Shown: positions 50,293-60,153, counted from the stretch's first letter. The stretch is 64,000 nucleotides of DNA from Paraflavisolibacter caeni (GCF_025628885.1 NZ_JAOTIF010000002.1:372001-436000), one strand, 5' to 3'. Made by a program: numbers and translations. Notes: generated by a model not told the origin, from the letters alone.

Positions 50293-53200
50293 ATGAGAAA
50301 AATTGCACCACTGTTTACAGTGCTGATGCTGCTATGCGCATTGGCATTCGGCCAAGCCCGTACAGTTACGGGAACGGTCAGGGATGAAAATGGTAATCCC
50401 ATTCCTTACGCTTCAGTTACCATAACCGGAACTCAAACCGGGACAACTGCAGATGCAAATGGTAACTATTCAATTGAAATTAAGCAAAATGGCAGATTGA
50501 CCTTCACTGCCACAGGTTTTCAGACACACAGCATTGCCCCCAATGGTAACATCTTTAATCTTACATTAAAAAGAGGGGAAGGTAATTTGCAAGAAGTTGT
50601 TGTTACTACAGCTTTGGGGCTTAGAAGAAACAAAAACACATTGCCTTATGCTGCACAAACCATTAAGGGTGATGATGTTAGTCAGACCAGAAGCGGCAAC
50701 TTTGTAAGTGGATTATCTGGTAAGGTTTCCGGCGTTGAGATTCGCCAGGGTAATGCCATGGGAGCTTCAACCAACGTGGTGATCCGTGGTACTAAGTCGC
50801 TGCTGAATAGCAACCAGGCTATGTTTGTTGTGGATGGTGTGCCCATCGACAACTCCAATAACAGCACTGATAATACAAAAACCGGTCGCGGTGGTTTCGA
50901 CTATGGTAATGCTGCTGCCGATATCAACCCTGATGACATTGAATCATTGACTGTTTTAAAGGGCGCTGCCGCTACTGCATTATATGGCTCGCGCGCTGCA
51001 AACGGGGTTGTAATGGTGACAACCAAAAAGGGTAGAAAAGGCTTGGGTATAACTGTAAATTCTGGTGTAACCGTTGGCGCTATTGATAAAAGTACCTATG
51101 CAAAATACCAGAAAGAGTATGGCGCAGACTATACGCCATCAGCAAAGGGTTATGGTTCGCCTGATAAATATTTCTTGTATTTCGATGTAAATGGTGATGG
51201 CGTAAAAGATGAAGTGGTGCCTACTACAGAAGATGCCTCCTATGGAGCTAAATTCGATCCTAATCGTTTGGTGTACCATTGGGATGCTTTTGATGCTGCA
51301 TCTCCATATTATAAAAAAGCAAGACCTTGGGTTGGTGCCGAAAACGATCCGGTAAGCTTTTTTGAAAGGGCTGTTTCTACAAATAATAGTGTTTCTATTG
51401 ACGGAGGTAATGATAAAGGTTCTTTCAAATTGGGGTATACTAGAAACGAGGAAAAAGGTGTCCTTCCCAATAGTAAGCTATTGAAGAACCTGGTGAACTT
51501 TGGATCTACTTATAGACTGACTGAACAATTAACTGCAGCAGGATCTCTCAACTTTTCAAATATCCAGGGTACAGGAAGATACGGTACTGGTTATGATGAT
51601 TGGAACGTAAACCAGCAGTTCCGCCAATGGTGGCAAACCAACGTAGATATCAAAGAGTTAAAGGAAGCTTACTTCAGAAACAGGCAAAATATTACATGGA
51701 ACTGGGCTGATCCCTCCAAAGCTTCTGGTTTATACCCTATTTATAGTGACAATCCTTATTTTGCTCGTTATGAGAATTATGAACAAGATGAACGTTATCG
51801 GTATTTTGGTAATGCTTCACTAAACTATACGCCTACAAACTGGCTGAACATACTGGGGCGTGTATCTTTAGATTCGTATAATGAACTGCAGGAAGAGCGA
51901 TTTGCAGTCGGCAGCAATGCTCCATCGGCATATAAGCGCTTTAATAGAACCTTCAGTGAGTATAACTACGACTTGATGGCTAACTTCAATAAAGACATCA
52001 ATGAGGATTTTAACCTGAAAGCTGTTTTGGGTACTAATATCAGAAGAACAAACATTAATTCTATTAGAGCAGAAACAAATGGTGGTTTGGTTGTTCCGGG
52101 ATTATACTCCTTGGCAATGTCCAAAAACCCAATCAATGCCCCGGTAGAGATAGCTGAAGCGGTTGCTACTGATGGCTATTTTGGTAGCATAACCTTAGGT
52201 TATAAAAATTACCTCACGCTGGATGCTACAGCCCGCCAGGATCGCTCGTCTACACTGCCTAAGGGTAATAATTCATATTTCTACCCTTCAATATCTGGTA
52301 GTTTCTTGTTCTCCAAATTCTTGTCACGCTATACTTGGTTGTCGTCTGGTAAGTTAAGAGCTAACTATGCACAAGTGGGTAACAGTGCGCCTTGGGGCAG
52401 TCTGCAGGATATATATGACAAACCAAACCCATTTGGTACAGCCACTTTGTTCTCATTGCCAAACACTAAGAATAATGCAGAACTGAAACCAGAGAAAACA
52501 AATAGCTATGAAATTGGTCTGGAGGCAGCTTTCCTGCGCAGCCGCTTGGGATTTGATGTTACTTATTATAATACAAAAAGTATCGACCAGATCATCCCTG
52601 TTGCCGTTTCATATGCTACCGGTTACAGCAGTAAATACGTAAACGCTGGCACTGTTGTGAACAAAGGTGTTGAATTATCAATTTATGCAACCGTGGTGCA
52701 GACTCCTAATTTCTCCTGGACCACAAACATCAACTGGACAAGCAATCGGAACAAAGTAGTGGCCTTATACGACAGCAGCAAAAATTTACAGGTCGCTTCC
52801 TTCCAGGGAGGTGTTTCCATCAATGCTAAATTGGGTGAGCCTTATGGTTCCATTCAGGGTAAAACATGGCAAACACTAAATGGTGAAAAATTGGTGGGTA
52901 GCAATGGGCGCTATGCACAGACTTCCACTACCGATAATGTGATTGGTAATATCAATCCCGATTGGACAGGTGGTATCTACAATACATTCAAGTATAAAAA
53001 CGTTTCACTAGGATTTTTGGTGGATGTTCGTCAAGGTGGTGATGTGTTCTCGCTGGATATGTATTATGGACTGGCTACCGGTTTGTATCCTGAAACTGCT
53101 GGCCTGAATGATTTAGGTAAGCCTTCAAGGAACACTGTTGCTGATGGTGGTGGTGTAATTATGCAGGGGGTAACCGCAGATGGAAAGCCTAATACAAAAA

Positions 53201-53511
53201 GGGTGGAGAATATCTATGGTACCTACGGTTATTCATACAATCCTGCAGCCAACTTTGTTTATGACGCCAGCTATGTAAAACTGAGAGAGGCAAATATTAC
53301 CTATTCCTTCCCGTCAAGTATGGTGTCAAAACTGAAAGTGTTTAAAGGCATCGATTTGTCAATCATTGGTAGAAACCTTTGGATCATCCATAAAAATCTT
53401 CCATATGCAGACCCCGAGGAAAATCTGACTTCTGGTAATGCACAGGGCTATCAAAGTGGTGCTTATCCTACAACCAGAACTATCGGCGCAAACCTGAAAT
53501 TGAAATTCTAA
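50293..53511 (+). CDS. SusC/RagA-family TonB-linked outer-membrane transporter
   Basis: 1072 residues. Signal peptide to LAFGQA, then a carboxypeptidase-regulatory-like beta-sandwich (VTGTVRDENGNPIPYASVTI, ~24-105) that is the SusC N-terminal extension. Next come a plug domain (NFVSGLSGKVSGVEIRQ, NVVIRGTKSLL, FVVDGVPIDN) and a 22-strand barrel ending GANLKLKF with terminal Phe. TonB-powered uptake of a ligand captured by the SusD partner. No glycoside hydrolase in the unit, so the substrate may be peptide or oligosaccharide; unknown. Upstream of susD by 15 bases. Confidence 0.93.
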   Translation: MRKIAPLFTVLMLLCALAFGQARTVTGTVRDENGNPIPYASVTITGTQTGTTADANGNYSIEIKQNGRLTFTATGFQTHSIAPNGNIFNLTLKRGEGNLQEVVVTTALGLRRNKNTLPYAAQTIKGDDVSQTRSGNFVSGLSGKVSGVEIRQGNAMGASTNVVIRGTKSLLNSNQAMFVVDGVPIDNSNNSTDNTKTGRGGFDYGNAAADINPDDIESLTVLKGAAATALYGSRAANGVVMVTTKKGRKGLGITVNSGVTVGAIDKSTYAKYQKEYGADYTPSAKGYGSPDKYFLYFDVNGDGVKDEVVPTTEDASYGAKFDPNRLVYHWDAFDAASPYYKKARPWVGAENDPVSFFERAVSTNNSVSIDGGNDKGSFKLGYTRNEEKGVLPNSKLLKNLVNFGSTYRLTEQLTAAGSLNFSNIQGTGRYGTGYDDWNVNQQFRQWWQTNVDIKELKEAYFRNRQNITWNWADPSKASGLYPIYSDNPYFARYENYEQDERYRYFGNASLNYTPTNWLNILGRVSLDSYNELQEERFAVGSNAPSAYKRFNRTFSEYNYDLMANFNKDINEDFNLKAVLGTNIRRTNINSIRAETNGGLVVPGLYSLAMSKNPINAPVEIAEAVATDGYFGSITLGYKNYLTLDATARQDRSSTLPKGNNSYFYPSISGSFLFSKFLSRYTWLSSGKLRANYAQVGNSAPWGSLQDIYDKPNPFGTATLFSLPNTKNNAELKPEKTNSYEIGLEAAFLRSRLGFDVTYYNTKSIDQIIPVAVSYATGYSSKYVNAGTVVNKGVELSIYATVVQTPNFSWTTNINWTSNRNKVVALYDSSKNLQVASFQGGVSINAKLGEPYGSIQGKTWQTLNGEKLVGSNGRYAQTSTTDNVIGNINPDWTGGIYNTFKYKNVSLGFLVDVRQGGDVFSLDMYYGLATGLYPETAGLNDLGKPSRNTVADGGGVIMQGVTADGKPNTKRVENIYGTYGYSYNPAANFVYDASYVKLREANITYSFPSSMVSKLKVFKGIDLSIIGRNLWIIHKNLPYADPEENLTSGNAQGYQSGAYPTTRTIGANLKLKF

Positions 53512-53526
53512 AAAGGAGGACAAACA

Positions 53527-54957
53527 ATGAAAAAGCTTTTAATTATATCTATATCCTTATTCACTTTGGCGGCATGTACCAAGGATATTGAACAGTTCAA
53601 TGAACAAACAAAGAATGCTGCACAAGCTCCGGCTGGTACTCTGTTTTCAAATGCTGTTAGGAATTTTGCAGATGGCTTGACAAGTGCTAGTGTTAACTTG
53701 AATGTATTTCGCCAGACAGTTCAACACTGGGCTGCTACTACCTATCAGGATGAACCAAACTATGATTTCACGACTCGTAATATCCCCCAAGCCTGGTGGT
53801 TACGGATGTATCGTGACGTGTTGGTTGATTTGAAAGAGGCTAAACGCCTTGCTCCATTGGACATCACTATTTCTGAGGCTACTAAGAAAAACAGGGTGGC
53901 CATAGCTGATATCATGCAGGTGTATACTTACTCAGTTTTGGTGAACACATTTGGGAACGTTCCCTATTTAGAGTCATTGGATTATGATAACCTGTTTCCG
54001 AAATATGACGATGCAAAAACCATTTATGATGACTTGTTAAAGAGGATCAACGATGACTTGGCTGCTTTGAATGAGTCAGGTAGTGGTTTTGAATCAACTT
54101 CTGATTTTGTTTATGGTGGCGATATCCCGAAATGGAAAAAATTTGCCAACTCATTGAAGATCAAGTTGGCAATGACCATTGCTGATGCCGATGCGGCTAA
54201 AGCAAAGTTGGCTGTAGAAGAAGCTGTTGCTGCAGGAGTCATCACTTCGGCTGACGATAATGCAATTGTTAAATATTCAGCAACCACTCCAAATACCAAC
54301 CCTATTTGGGTAGATCTGGTACAAAGCAATCGTCAGGACTGGGTGGCTGCAAATACTTTTGTGGATAAATTAAAGGAACTCAGTGATCCTCGTTTATCAC
54401 TTTACCTAAAACCCAACGACGCAGGTGTGTATGTTGGCGGAGTATCAGGTTCAAATAATACATATGCTAACTGTGCTAAAGTGAGTAATAAGATAATTGA
54501 TCCTGCCTTGCCTGGCTTGTTGTTGGATTATGTGGAGGTGGAATTCTATAAGGCAGAAGCTAAAGAGCGCGGATTTAATGTAGCAGGTACTGCTGAAGAG
54601 CATTATAATAATGCAATAAAAGCTTCAATCCTTTACTGGGGCGGTACTGTCGCCCAGGCTGATACTTATCTACAAAGTGCCGGCGTTGCTTATACAACTG
54701 CTGCAGGTAGTTATAAACAAAAAATAGGTTCTCAGAAATGGATCGCTTTATTTAACCGCGGATTCGAAGCATGGACAGAATACAGAAGATTGGATTATCC
54801 TGTATTAACGCCTCCTGCTACTGCAAAGTCTGGTTATCCAAACAGATTTACCTATCCTACTAACGAGCAGACAGTAAATAAAACAAACTACAAAGACGCT
54901 TCTGCCAAAATCGGCGGCGATAAAGTAGAAACAAAGCTATTCTGGGATAAGTATTAA
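53527..54957 (+). CDS. SusD/RagB-family nutrient-binding lipoprotein (SusD_4-like)
   Basis: 476 residues. Lipobox FTLAACTKD for lipidation at Cys17. Helical TPR-like body with LFSNAVRNFADGL, QAWWLRMYRDVLVDLKEAKRL, and a C-terminal WTEYRRLDYPVLTPP. Matches the SusD_4-type branch, the 450-500 residue form that forms a lid on SusC. Good ribosome site AAAAAGGAGGACAAACA before ATG. Co-transcribed with susC, closed by a 16-bp hairpin. Confidence 0.93.
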   Translation: MKKLLIISISLFTLAACTKDIEQFNEQTKNAAQAPAGTLFSNAVRNFADGLTSASVNLNVFRQTVQHWAATTYQDEPNYDFTTRNIPQAWWLRMYRDVLVDLKEAKRLAPLDITISEATKKNRVAIADIMQVYTYSVLVNTFGNVPYLESLDYDNLFPKYDDAKTIYDDLLKRINDDLAALNESGSGFESTSDFVYGGDIPKWKKFANSLKIKLAMTIADADAAKAKLAVEEAVAAGVITSADDNAIVKYSATTPNTNPIWVDLVQSNRQDWVAANTFVDKLKELSDPRLSLYLKPNDAGVYVGGVSGSNNTYANCAKVSNKIIDPALPGLLLDYVEVEFYKAEAKERGFNVAGTAEEHYNNAIKASILYWGGTVAQADTYLQSAGVAYTTAAGSYKQKIGSQKWIALFNRGFEAWTEYRRLDYPVLTPPATAKSGYPNRFTYPTNEQTVNKTNYKDASAKIGGDKVETKLFWDKY

Positions 54958-54990
54958 TGCTTACTTTCTCATGGTAGATGGCTGTTAATT

Positions 54991-55026
54991 AATACCGGGG
55001 CCGCCCATTTGGGCGGCCCCGGTATT
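54991..55026 (+). terminator. Terminator of the SusC/SusD operon
   Basis: Perfect 16-bp GC-rich stem (AATACCGGGGCCGCCC and complement), loop ATTT, very stable. Confidence 0.9.
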
Positions 55027-55098
55027 TGTGCACATTAAGGGGTGTGGTTTAACGCTTCCTTGTGAACAAATTGTTTTTTCCTTCGCAATACATCTTCG

Positions 55099-55106
55099 TA
55101 GCTTTG
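55099..55106 (+). promoter_or_regulatory. -7 element of pyrG (TAGCTTTG)
   Basis: Exact TAnnTTTG, implying an ~145-nt leader with a small hairpin (ATCCTC-TTTT-GAGGAT, 55164-55179). Confidence 0.55.
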
Positions 55107-55188
55107 CATGACCTCCCGGATTTTTTTCCAAAACACATTTCCGTTGGTCATAATATATAACAAATCCTCTTTTGAGGATGGGTTCTTT

Positions 55189-55233
55189 ATGTTAGCTCGC
55201 CATCGACAAAAAACAAAAGAAGAAAAACTTTAA
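55189..55233 (+). other. Possible leader mini-ORF of pyrG (14 codons)
   Basis: ATG at 55189 to TAA 55231-55233, MLARHRQKTKEEKL. In the leader, 17 bases before the pyrG ATG. Real translation unproven; no strong ribosome site seen. Confidence 0.3.
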
Positions 55234-55250
55234 ACTTTAAACCATAAATA

Positions 55251-56900
55251 ATGGCTAAGTACATTTTTGTTACGGGAGGTGTTACCTCTTCGTTGGGAAA
55301 GGGAATTATTGCGGCTTCGTTAGCCAAACTCTTGCAGGCCAGGGGCCTGCGCGTTACCATCCAAAAGTTCGACCCATATATTAATGTCGACCCCGGAACC
55401 CTCAACCCATATGAACATGGCGAATGCTATGTTACTGAGGACGGCGCTGAAACTGACCTGGATTTGGGACACTATGAGCGCTTCCTGAATATTCACACCT
55501 CTCAAGCCAACAACGTTACCACTGGCCGTATTTATCAATATGTGATCAACAAGGAAAGAGAAGGTGCTTTCCTGGGAAAAACAGTACAGGTGATCCCCCA
55601 TATTACCGACGAAATCAAACGTCGCATGCTGTTGCTGGGGCAGAGTAACGAATTTGATATCGTGATCACGGAGTTAGGCGGGACAGTAGGGGATATCGAA
55701 TCCCTTCCATATATAGAGGCTGTGCGCCAGCTGCAATGGGAACTGCCCGAGGAAGACTTGCTGGTTGTGCACCTGACGCTTGTACCTTACTTAAAGGCGG
55801 CAAAGGAACTGAAAACCAAGCCTACACAGCACTCTGTAAAAATGTTGAGCGAAAGCGGCGTTTTCCCGGATGTGATCGTATGCCGTACAGAAGAGCCTAT
55901 TACTGCTGACATCAAAAGGAAGATCGCCCAGTTTTGTAATGTGAAGCCCGAAGCTGTTATTGAGGCCCCGGATGCCAGCACCATTTACGAAGTGCCCCTG
56001 CTCATGATGAACGAGCGTCTGGATCTTATTGTACTGAAAAAATTAAACATGAGCGGGTTTAAAGAACCCGACCTGACCCGTTGGAAAGGGGTCCTGGATA
56101 AATTAAAATACCCCAAAGCCAAAATTACAATTGGACTGATTGGTAAATACGTGGAACTCCAGGATGCCTACAAGTCAATTTTAGAGGCTTTTGTGCATGC
56201 CGGCGCCATCAACGAGTGCAAAGTGCAAGTAATACCTATCCATTCCGAATTTATTACTGAGGAAAATGTAAAAGAAAAGCTCCAGAACCTGGATGGTTTA
56301 CTCGTTGCACCAGGCTTTGGCCTCAGGGGTATAGAAGGAAAGATCACCGCTGTAAAGCATGCACGCGAAAGTGGCCTGCCCTTCTTCGGCATTTGCCTGG
56401 GTATGCAAATGTCTGTTATTGAATATGGAAGGAATGTATTAGGCATTAAAGATGCCCATTCCACAGAAATGGAACCTGAAACCCAGGGTGCTGTGATTGA
56501 TATGATGGAGGAGCAGAAAAAAGTTACCAAAATGGGTGGAACCATGCGTCTGGGGGCTTATCCATGCGAAATCGCACCTGGTACCTTAGCGCATAAAATC
56601 TATGGCACTACCCAAATCTCTGAGCGTCACCGCCATCGTTATGAGTTCAATAACGACTATTTAGAACAGTACGAGCAAAGTGGTATGATCGCCAGTGGTC
56701 GCAACCCGGAAACCGGGCTGGTGGAAATTGTGGAATTACCAGACCATCCGTTCTTTATCGGTTGCCAGTACCACCCCGAACTGAAGAGTACGGTGGAAGC
56801 CCCTCATCCTTTATTCGTTCATTTTGTAGCTGCTGCCCGCCATTTCAATGAACATCGGATGGGTATAAAAAACACAGTTACTCATAAAGAAGCTGTTTAG
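55251..56900 (+). CDS. pyrG: CTP synthase
   Basis: 549 residues. N-terminal amidoligase domain: KYIFVTGGVTSSLGKGIIAAS P-loop-like motif, KFDPYINVDPGTLNPYEHGE, DLDLGHYERF. C-terminal class I glutamine amidotransferase: nucleophile Cys382 in PFFGICLGMQMS, and HPELKS with His/Glu of the triad. Makes CTP from UTP. Normal length, no fusion. Long leader may allow pyrimidine control, which is not shown. Confidence 0.96.
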   Translation: MAKYIFVTGGVTSSLGKGIIAASLAKLLQARGLRVTIQKFDPYINVDPGTLNPYEHGECYVTEDGAETDLDLGHYERFLNIHTSQANNVTTGRIYQYVINKEREGAFLGKTVQVIPHITDEIKRRMLLLGQSNEFDIVITELGGTVGDIESLPYIEAVRQLQWELPEEDLLVVHLTLVPYLKAAKELKTKPTQHSVKMLSESGVFPDVIVCRTEEPITADIKRKIAQFCNVKPEAVIEAPDASTIYEVPLLMMNERLDLIVLKKLNMSGFKEPDLTRWKGVLDKLKYPKAKITIGLIGKYVELQDAYKSILEAFVHAGAINECKVQVIPIHSEFITEENVKEKLQNLDGLLVAPGFGLRGIEGKITAVKHARESGLPFFGICLGMQMSVIEYGRNVLGIKDAHSTEMEPETQGAVIDMMEEQKKVTKMGGTMRLGAYPCEIAPGTLAHKIYGTTQISERHRHRYEFNNDYLEQYEQSGMIASGRNPETGLVEIVELPDHPFFIGCQYHPELKSTVEAPHPLFVHFVAAARHFNEHRMGIKNTVTHKEAV

Positions 56901-56931
56901 AAAAGCTTAACGCTTTATAGTGAATTATAGC

Positions 56932-56956
56932 AAAGCCAGCCGTGAAGGCTGGCTTT
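56932..56956 (+). terminator. Terminator of pyrG
   Basis: AAAGCCAGCC, loop GTGAA, GGCTGGCTTT. The tail AAACTTCC is not a T run, so efficiency is uncertain. Confidence 0.65.
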
Positions 56957-56964
56957 AAACTTCC

Positions 56965-56972
56965 TATCTTTG
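56965..56972 (+). promoter_or_regulatory. -7 element of yidC (TATCTTTG)
   Basis: Exact TAnnTTTG followed by CCGCC, ~80 bases before the yidC ATG. Confidence 0.65.
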
Positions 56973-57051
56973 CCGCCTTCTGATTGAACCGTCAAATGAA
57001 ACAGGCCTTCCGGCTGGTTGTATTTGACCAATTACAATTAATTACACACAA

Positions 57052-58902
57052 ATGAATTTCGACCGCAATACGATTATCGGTTTTGTTGTGCTAGGCCTCC
57101 TCTTTATAGGCTATTTTTATTATAACAACCAGCAGCATGAGGCTTTATTGAGAGAAAAAGCCCGCCAGGATTCTATAGCCCAGGCCCATATGCCTAAGGT
57201 GGATTCCGCTGCATTCAGACGTGATTCCTTTAAAATTGATTCTCAAAACCGTGCTATTTCAGCTGGTAGTTTCCTGGCTGCCGCTAACGGGACAGAACAG
57301 GTTACCCAAATTAATAACGAACTCATTACTGTTGCTTTCACAAACAAAGGTGGCCAGGTAAAATGGGTGGAGTTGAAAAACTTCAAGGATCCCTCCGGCA
57401 ATAATCTGCGTCTGGCTGGTAGCAACTTTGATAAATTCAGTTATGTGATCAAAACAGCTCCTAACCAATCAGCTGATATCTCTAACTTCTATTTTACTCC
57501 GGGACCTAAAAAGGTAAATGCCGATGGTTCTCAGACCATTTCTTTCCAATTGCAGGGAAATGGTGCCTCTATCGCCCACGAGTTTGTGGTACGCCGCGAT
57601 AATTACATGATTGATTTCAACCTGTTGTTAAACGGTATCCCGCAGCTTACTTCCAATAATTCATTAAATGTTCTTTGGCAAAACAGGGCAGTGCAGTTGC
57701 AAAAAGACCTGAATTACGAAAAGCAGCAATCCCAGATCAGCTACCGCGTCAATGGCGATTATGACCACAGCAGTGCTGTGAATAGCGGCGATGAAAAATT
57801 CGAAAAACCTGTAAACTGGGTAGCTGTAAAACAGCAATTCTTTAATTCAACGCTGATCAATAAAGATAACTTTTCATCGGGTAGTATCAATTGGACGATC
57901 CCTGCCAAAGGAAATACAACTTCTTCAGGGAATAATACAATTGTCGATGCTACTGCCAATCTGAACATCCAGCTGCCGGCCGCCACAAGCGGTATTGTTC
58001 ATCTGGCCATGTATTATGGACCTACTGACTATAAATTATTAAAGCAGTATGGCAATGATATGGAAGACATGGTGAACCTGGGCAGCGGTATGTTTGCTTT
58101 TGTAAAATATATCAACCGTTGGATCGTAATTCCGGTGTTTGATCTGTTCCGTAAGTTTACTTCCAATTTTGGTATCGTAATCCTTTTACTGACCCTGTTT
58201 ATCCGCTTACTCATTTCTCCTCTAACATACAGCAGCTATTTGAGTGGTGCTAAAATGAAAGTATTGCGTCCGGAGATTGACGTGTTAAGGGCTAAATATG
58301 GCAACGACCAACAACAAATAAGCATGGAACAAATGAAATTGTTCCGCGAGGCTGGCGTAAACCCAATGGGTGGTTGTATTCCAGGCTTGTTTCAGATTCC
58401 CATCTTCTTTGCTTTATATAGCTTTTTTAATTCAAATGTGGCCTTGAGAGGGGAAAGCTTCTTGTGGGCAAAAGATTTGTCACAATATGATTCTATTCTG
58501 AATCTGCCTTTCACCATACCTTTTTATGGCGACCATGTAAGCTTGTTTACAATAACAGCAACGCTTACAAGCTTCCTGATTTCACTCTATAGCATGAGCA
58601 TGACACCGGACCAAAGCAATCCTGTTTTAAAATGGATGCCTTATTTCTTCCCCATTATGCTCTTGTTCATCTTTAACAAGCTGCCTTCTGGTTTGACCTG
58701 GTATTACACTGTATCCAACCTGATTACCCTTGCATTGCAGTTTGTGATCCAGAATTATATCATCAATCATGATAAGATCCTGGCTAAGATTGAAGAGAAT
58801 CGCAGGAAGCCAAAAACAAAATCCAAATGGCAGGAGCGTATAGAGGCCATGCAGGATCAACAAAAGAAAGTACAGGAAATGCAGCAGAAAACACGTAAAT
58901 AA
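57052..58902 (+). CDS. yidC: Membrane protein insertase YidC
   Basis: 616 residues. Membrane helix 1 (IIGFVVLGLLFIGYFYYNN), a large periplasmic beta-super-sandwich (~60-340), then five C-terminal helices with the insertase core: FGIVILLLTLFIRLLISPLTYSSY carrying the membrane-embedded Arg, MGGCIPGLFQIPIFFALYSFFN, and MPYFFPIMLLFIFNKLPSGLTWYYT. Basic tail KPKTKSKWQERIEAMQDQQK. Inserts Sec-dependent and -independent inner-membrane proteins, aided by YidD (15556). Own promoter. Confidence 0.95.
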   Translation: MNFDRNTIIGFVVLGLLFIGYFYYNNQQHEALLREKARQDSIAQAHMPKVDSAAFRRDSFKIDSQNRAISAGSFLAAANGTEQVTQINNELITVAFTNKGGQVKWVELKNFKDPSGNNLRLAGSNFDKFSYVIKTAPNQSADISNFYFTPGPKKVNADGSQTISFQLQGNGASIAHEFVVRRDNYMIDFNLLLNGIPQLTSNNSLNVLWQNRAVQLQKDLNYEKQQSQISYRVNGDYDHSSAVNSGDEKFEKPVNWVAVKQQFFNSTLINKDNFSSGSINWTIPAKGNTTSSGNNTIVDATANLNIQLPAATSGIVHLAMYYGPTDYKLLKQYGNDMEDMVNLGSGMFAFVKYINRWIVIPVFDLFRKFTSNFGIVILLLTLFIRLLISPLTYSSYLSGAKMKVLRPEIDVLRAKYGNDQQQISMEQMKLFREAGVNPMGGCIPGLFQIPIFFALYSFFNSNVALRGESFLWAKDLSQYDSILNLPFTIPFYGDHVSLFTITATLTSFLISLYSMSMTPDQSNPVLKWMPYFFPIMLLFIFNKLPSGLTWYYTVSNLITLALQFVIQNYIINHDKILAKIEENRRKPKTKSKWQERIEAMQDQQKKVQEMQQKTRK

Positions 58903-58926
58903 CTGCTTGCTTCGATAAGTTAGTTC

Positions 58927-58976
58927 ACGGGTTCACTTGTTATGAAAGACCTTAACTTCATAACTTGTGAACCCGT
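58927..58976. repeat. 20-bp inverted repeat after yidC
   Basis: ACGGGTTCACTTGTTATGAA (58927-58946) and a complement at 58957-58976 that differs at two central positions. Loop 10 nt. May act as a terminator or be a dispersed palindrome; no T run follows. Confidence 0.55.
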
Positions 58977-59036
58977 AAACATTTTCTAAGCAACTATTCA
59001 TGATATTTGGTGCGTCTTTATGTTTTAAAAGATTTT

Positions 59037-59687
59037 ATGCAATTGAAATATTTCTTTTTTCTGGCTTTGATTCTGACTGGGCTTATGTCTTTCGCGCAAA
59101 AGAAGTTCTCAGAGGGTACAATATATTATGATATCGTTATTAACACTGGAACTGAAAAGCCTCAGGCCGCCGACTTTTTCGATGGGGCAACCAGCACCGT
59201 CTATCTCAAAGGACTACGGAGTCGCACCGAGATGGTAAGTTCATTAGGCACCCAGGCCACAATTATTGACGGTCTGAAAAATAATATTGTGATTTTGAAA
59301 GAGTATGGCGATCAGAAATACATGATTCAATTGACACCCGAGAACTGGAAAGAAATTAATAAAAAGTATGAGGGTGTAACCTTCTCATACCTTCCGGATA
59401 CAAAAACTATAATCGGTTATGCTTGTAAAAAAGCCATTGGAAAGCTCTCGGATGGCACTTCTTTTACGGTTTGGTATACCGCCGACCTGGCTACGGAAAG
59501 CAAGAACTTTCAAACAATGAATACCTCTTTACCCGGCCTTGCCATGGAATATGAAACTTCCTTTGGAAAGATCAATGTAACCTATACAGTTTCCAAAATC
59601 TCCTTTAGCCCAGTTCCCGCGGCCAAGTTTGATCTTCCCAAATCTGGCTTCCGCGTCATGACTTACGAGGAAAGTAAAGGCCATTAA
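59037..59687 (+). CDS. Secreted GLPGLI/DUF4412-like protein
   Basis: 216 residues from ATG 59037 (MQLKYFFFLALI), signal peptide to SFAQ. GTIYYDIVINTG at the N-terminus, YLPDTKTIIGYACKKAIGKL in the middle, and the SLPGLAMEYET motif near residue 165 are typical of GLPGLI-type or DUF4412 secreted beta-rich proteins. Function unknown. In-frame codons upstream to 59007 are unlikely starts. Followed by a TGAGGC-CGAA-GCCTCA hairpin. Confidence 0.75.
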   Translation: MQLKYFFFLALILTGLMSFAQKKFSEGTIYYDIVINTGTEKPQAADFFDGATSTVYLKGLRSRTEMVSSLGTQATIIDGLKNNIVILKEYGDQKYMIQLTPENWKEINKKYEGVTFSYLPDTKTIIGYACKKAIGKLSDGTSFTVWYTADLATESKNFQTMNTSLPGLAMEYETSFGKINVTYTVSKISFSPVPAAKFDLPKSGFRVMTYEESKGH

Positions 59688-59695
59688 ATAATAAA

Positions 59696-59711
59696 TGAGG
59701 CCGAAGCCTCA
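59696..59711 (+). terminator. Short hairpin after the GLPGLI-like gene
   Basis: TGAGGC-CGAA-GCCTCA, then CTTTGTTTATTTC; weak but suitable terminator. Confidence 0.55.
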
Positions 59712-59735
59712 CTTTGTTTATTTCAAATCTTATTA

Positions 59736-60086
59736 TTAATACTGTACAGGTGTAGAATTGATGGTTACTTTATCCAGAAGCACCTTTCTTTTCAATGGAA
59801 GAATGTATGTATTATTGCCTCTTTGGTAAGTAATGTTGGTATTCAGTACTATGTACCTGTTGGTTGAGTTGGTGAGTACTTGGTTGCCGCGATAGTTATA
59901 GTGCGACTTCAACGAAAACGTTTTGGCACAGAGATAACGGGATTTGTTCAGTAAGAGGAGCCCTTGCTCACGATCTTTCCTGCCGCCTTCTCCGAAAGTA
60001 GCAAAAGCAGCTAAAGATGCCGTTAAAAGCACAGCAGTAACTACTTTCTTTTTGAACAAACAGGGTATTTTAGCAGGAGATTTCAT
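59736..60086 (-). CDS. Small exported protein, unknown
   Basis: 116 residues from ATG 60084-60086 (MKSPAKIPCLFKKK). Hydrophobic segment VVTAVLLTASLAAFATF after a basic start looks like a signal peptide with late cleavage (AFATFG). The body has Tyr/Asn-rich beta-like stretches (YRGNQVLTNSTNRYIVLNTNITY) and ends STPVQY. No family recognised. A -7 box (TAATTTTG) is only 9 bases before the ATG. Divergent from the TPR gene. Confidence 0.6.
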   Translation of the reverse strand: MKSPAKIPCLFKKKVVTAVLLTASLAAFATFGEGGRKDREQGLLLLNKSRYLCAKTFSLKSHYNYRGNQVLTNSTNRYIVLNTNITYQRGNNTYILPLKRKVLLDKVTINSTPVQY

Positions 60087-60095
60087 TTATAATTG

Positions 60096-60103
60096 CAAAA
60101 TTA
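60096..60103 (-). promoter_or_regulatory. -7 element of the small exported gene (TAATTTTG)
   Basis: Exact match on the minus strand, 9 bases before the ATG at 60086; near-leaderless mRNA. Confidence 0.5.
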
Positions 60104-60145
60104 CTATAAAAAATTAACATTTTATCAACTGTTTAACTAATTATT

Positions 60146-60153
60146 TACTTTTG
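60146..60153 (+). promoter_or_regulatory. -7 element of the TPR gene (TACTTTTG)
   Basis: Exact TAnnTTTG, ~80 bases before ATG 60234. Confidence 0.55.
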
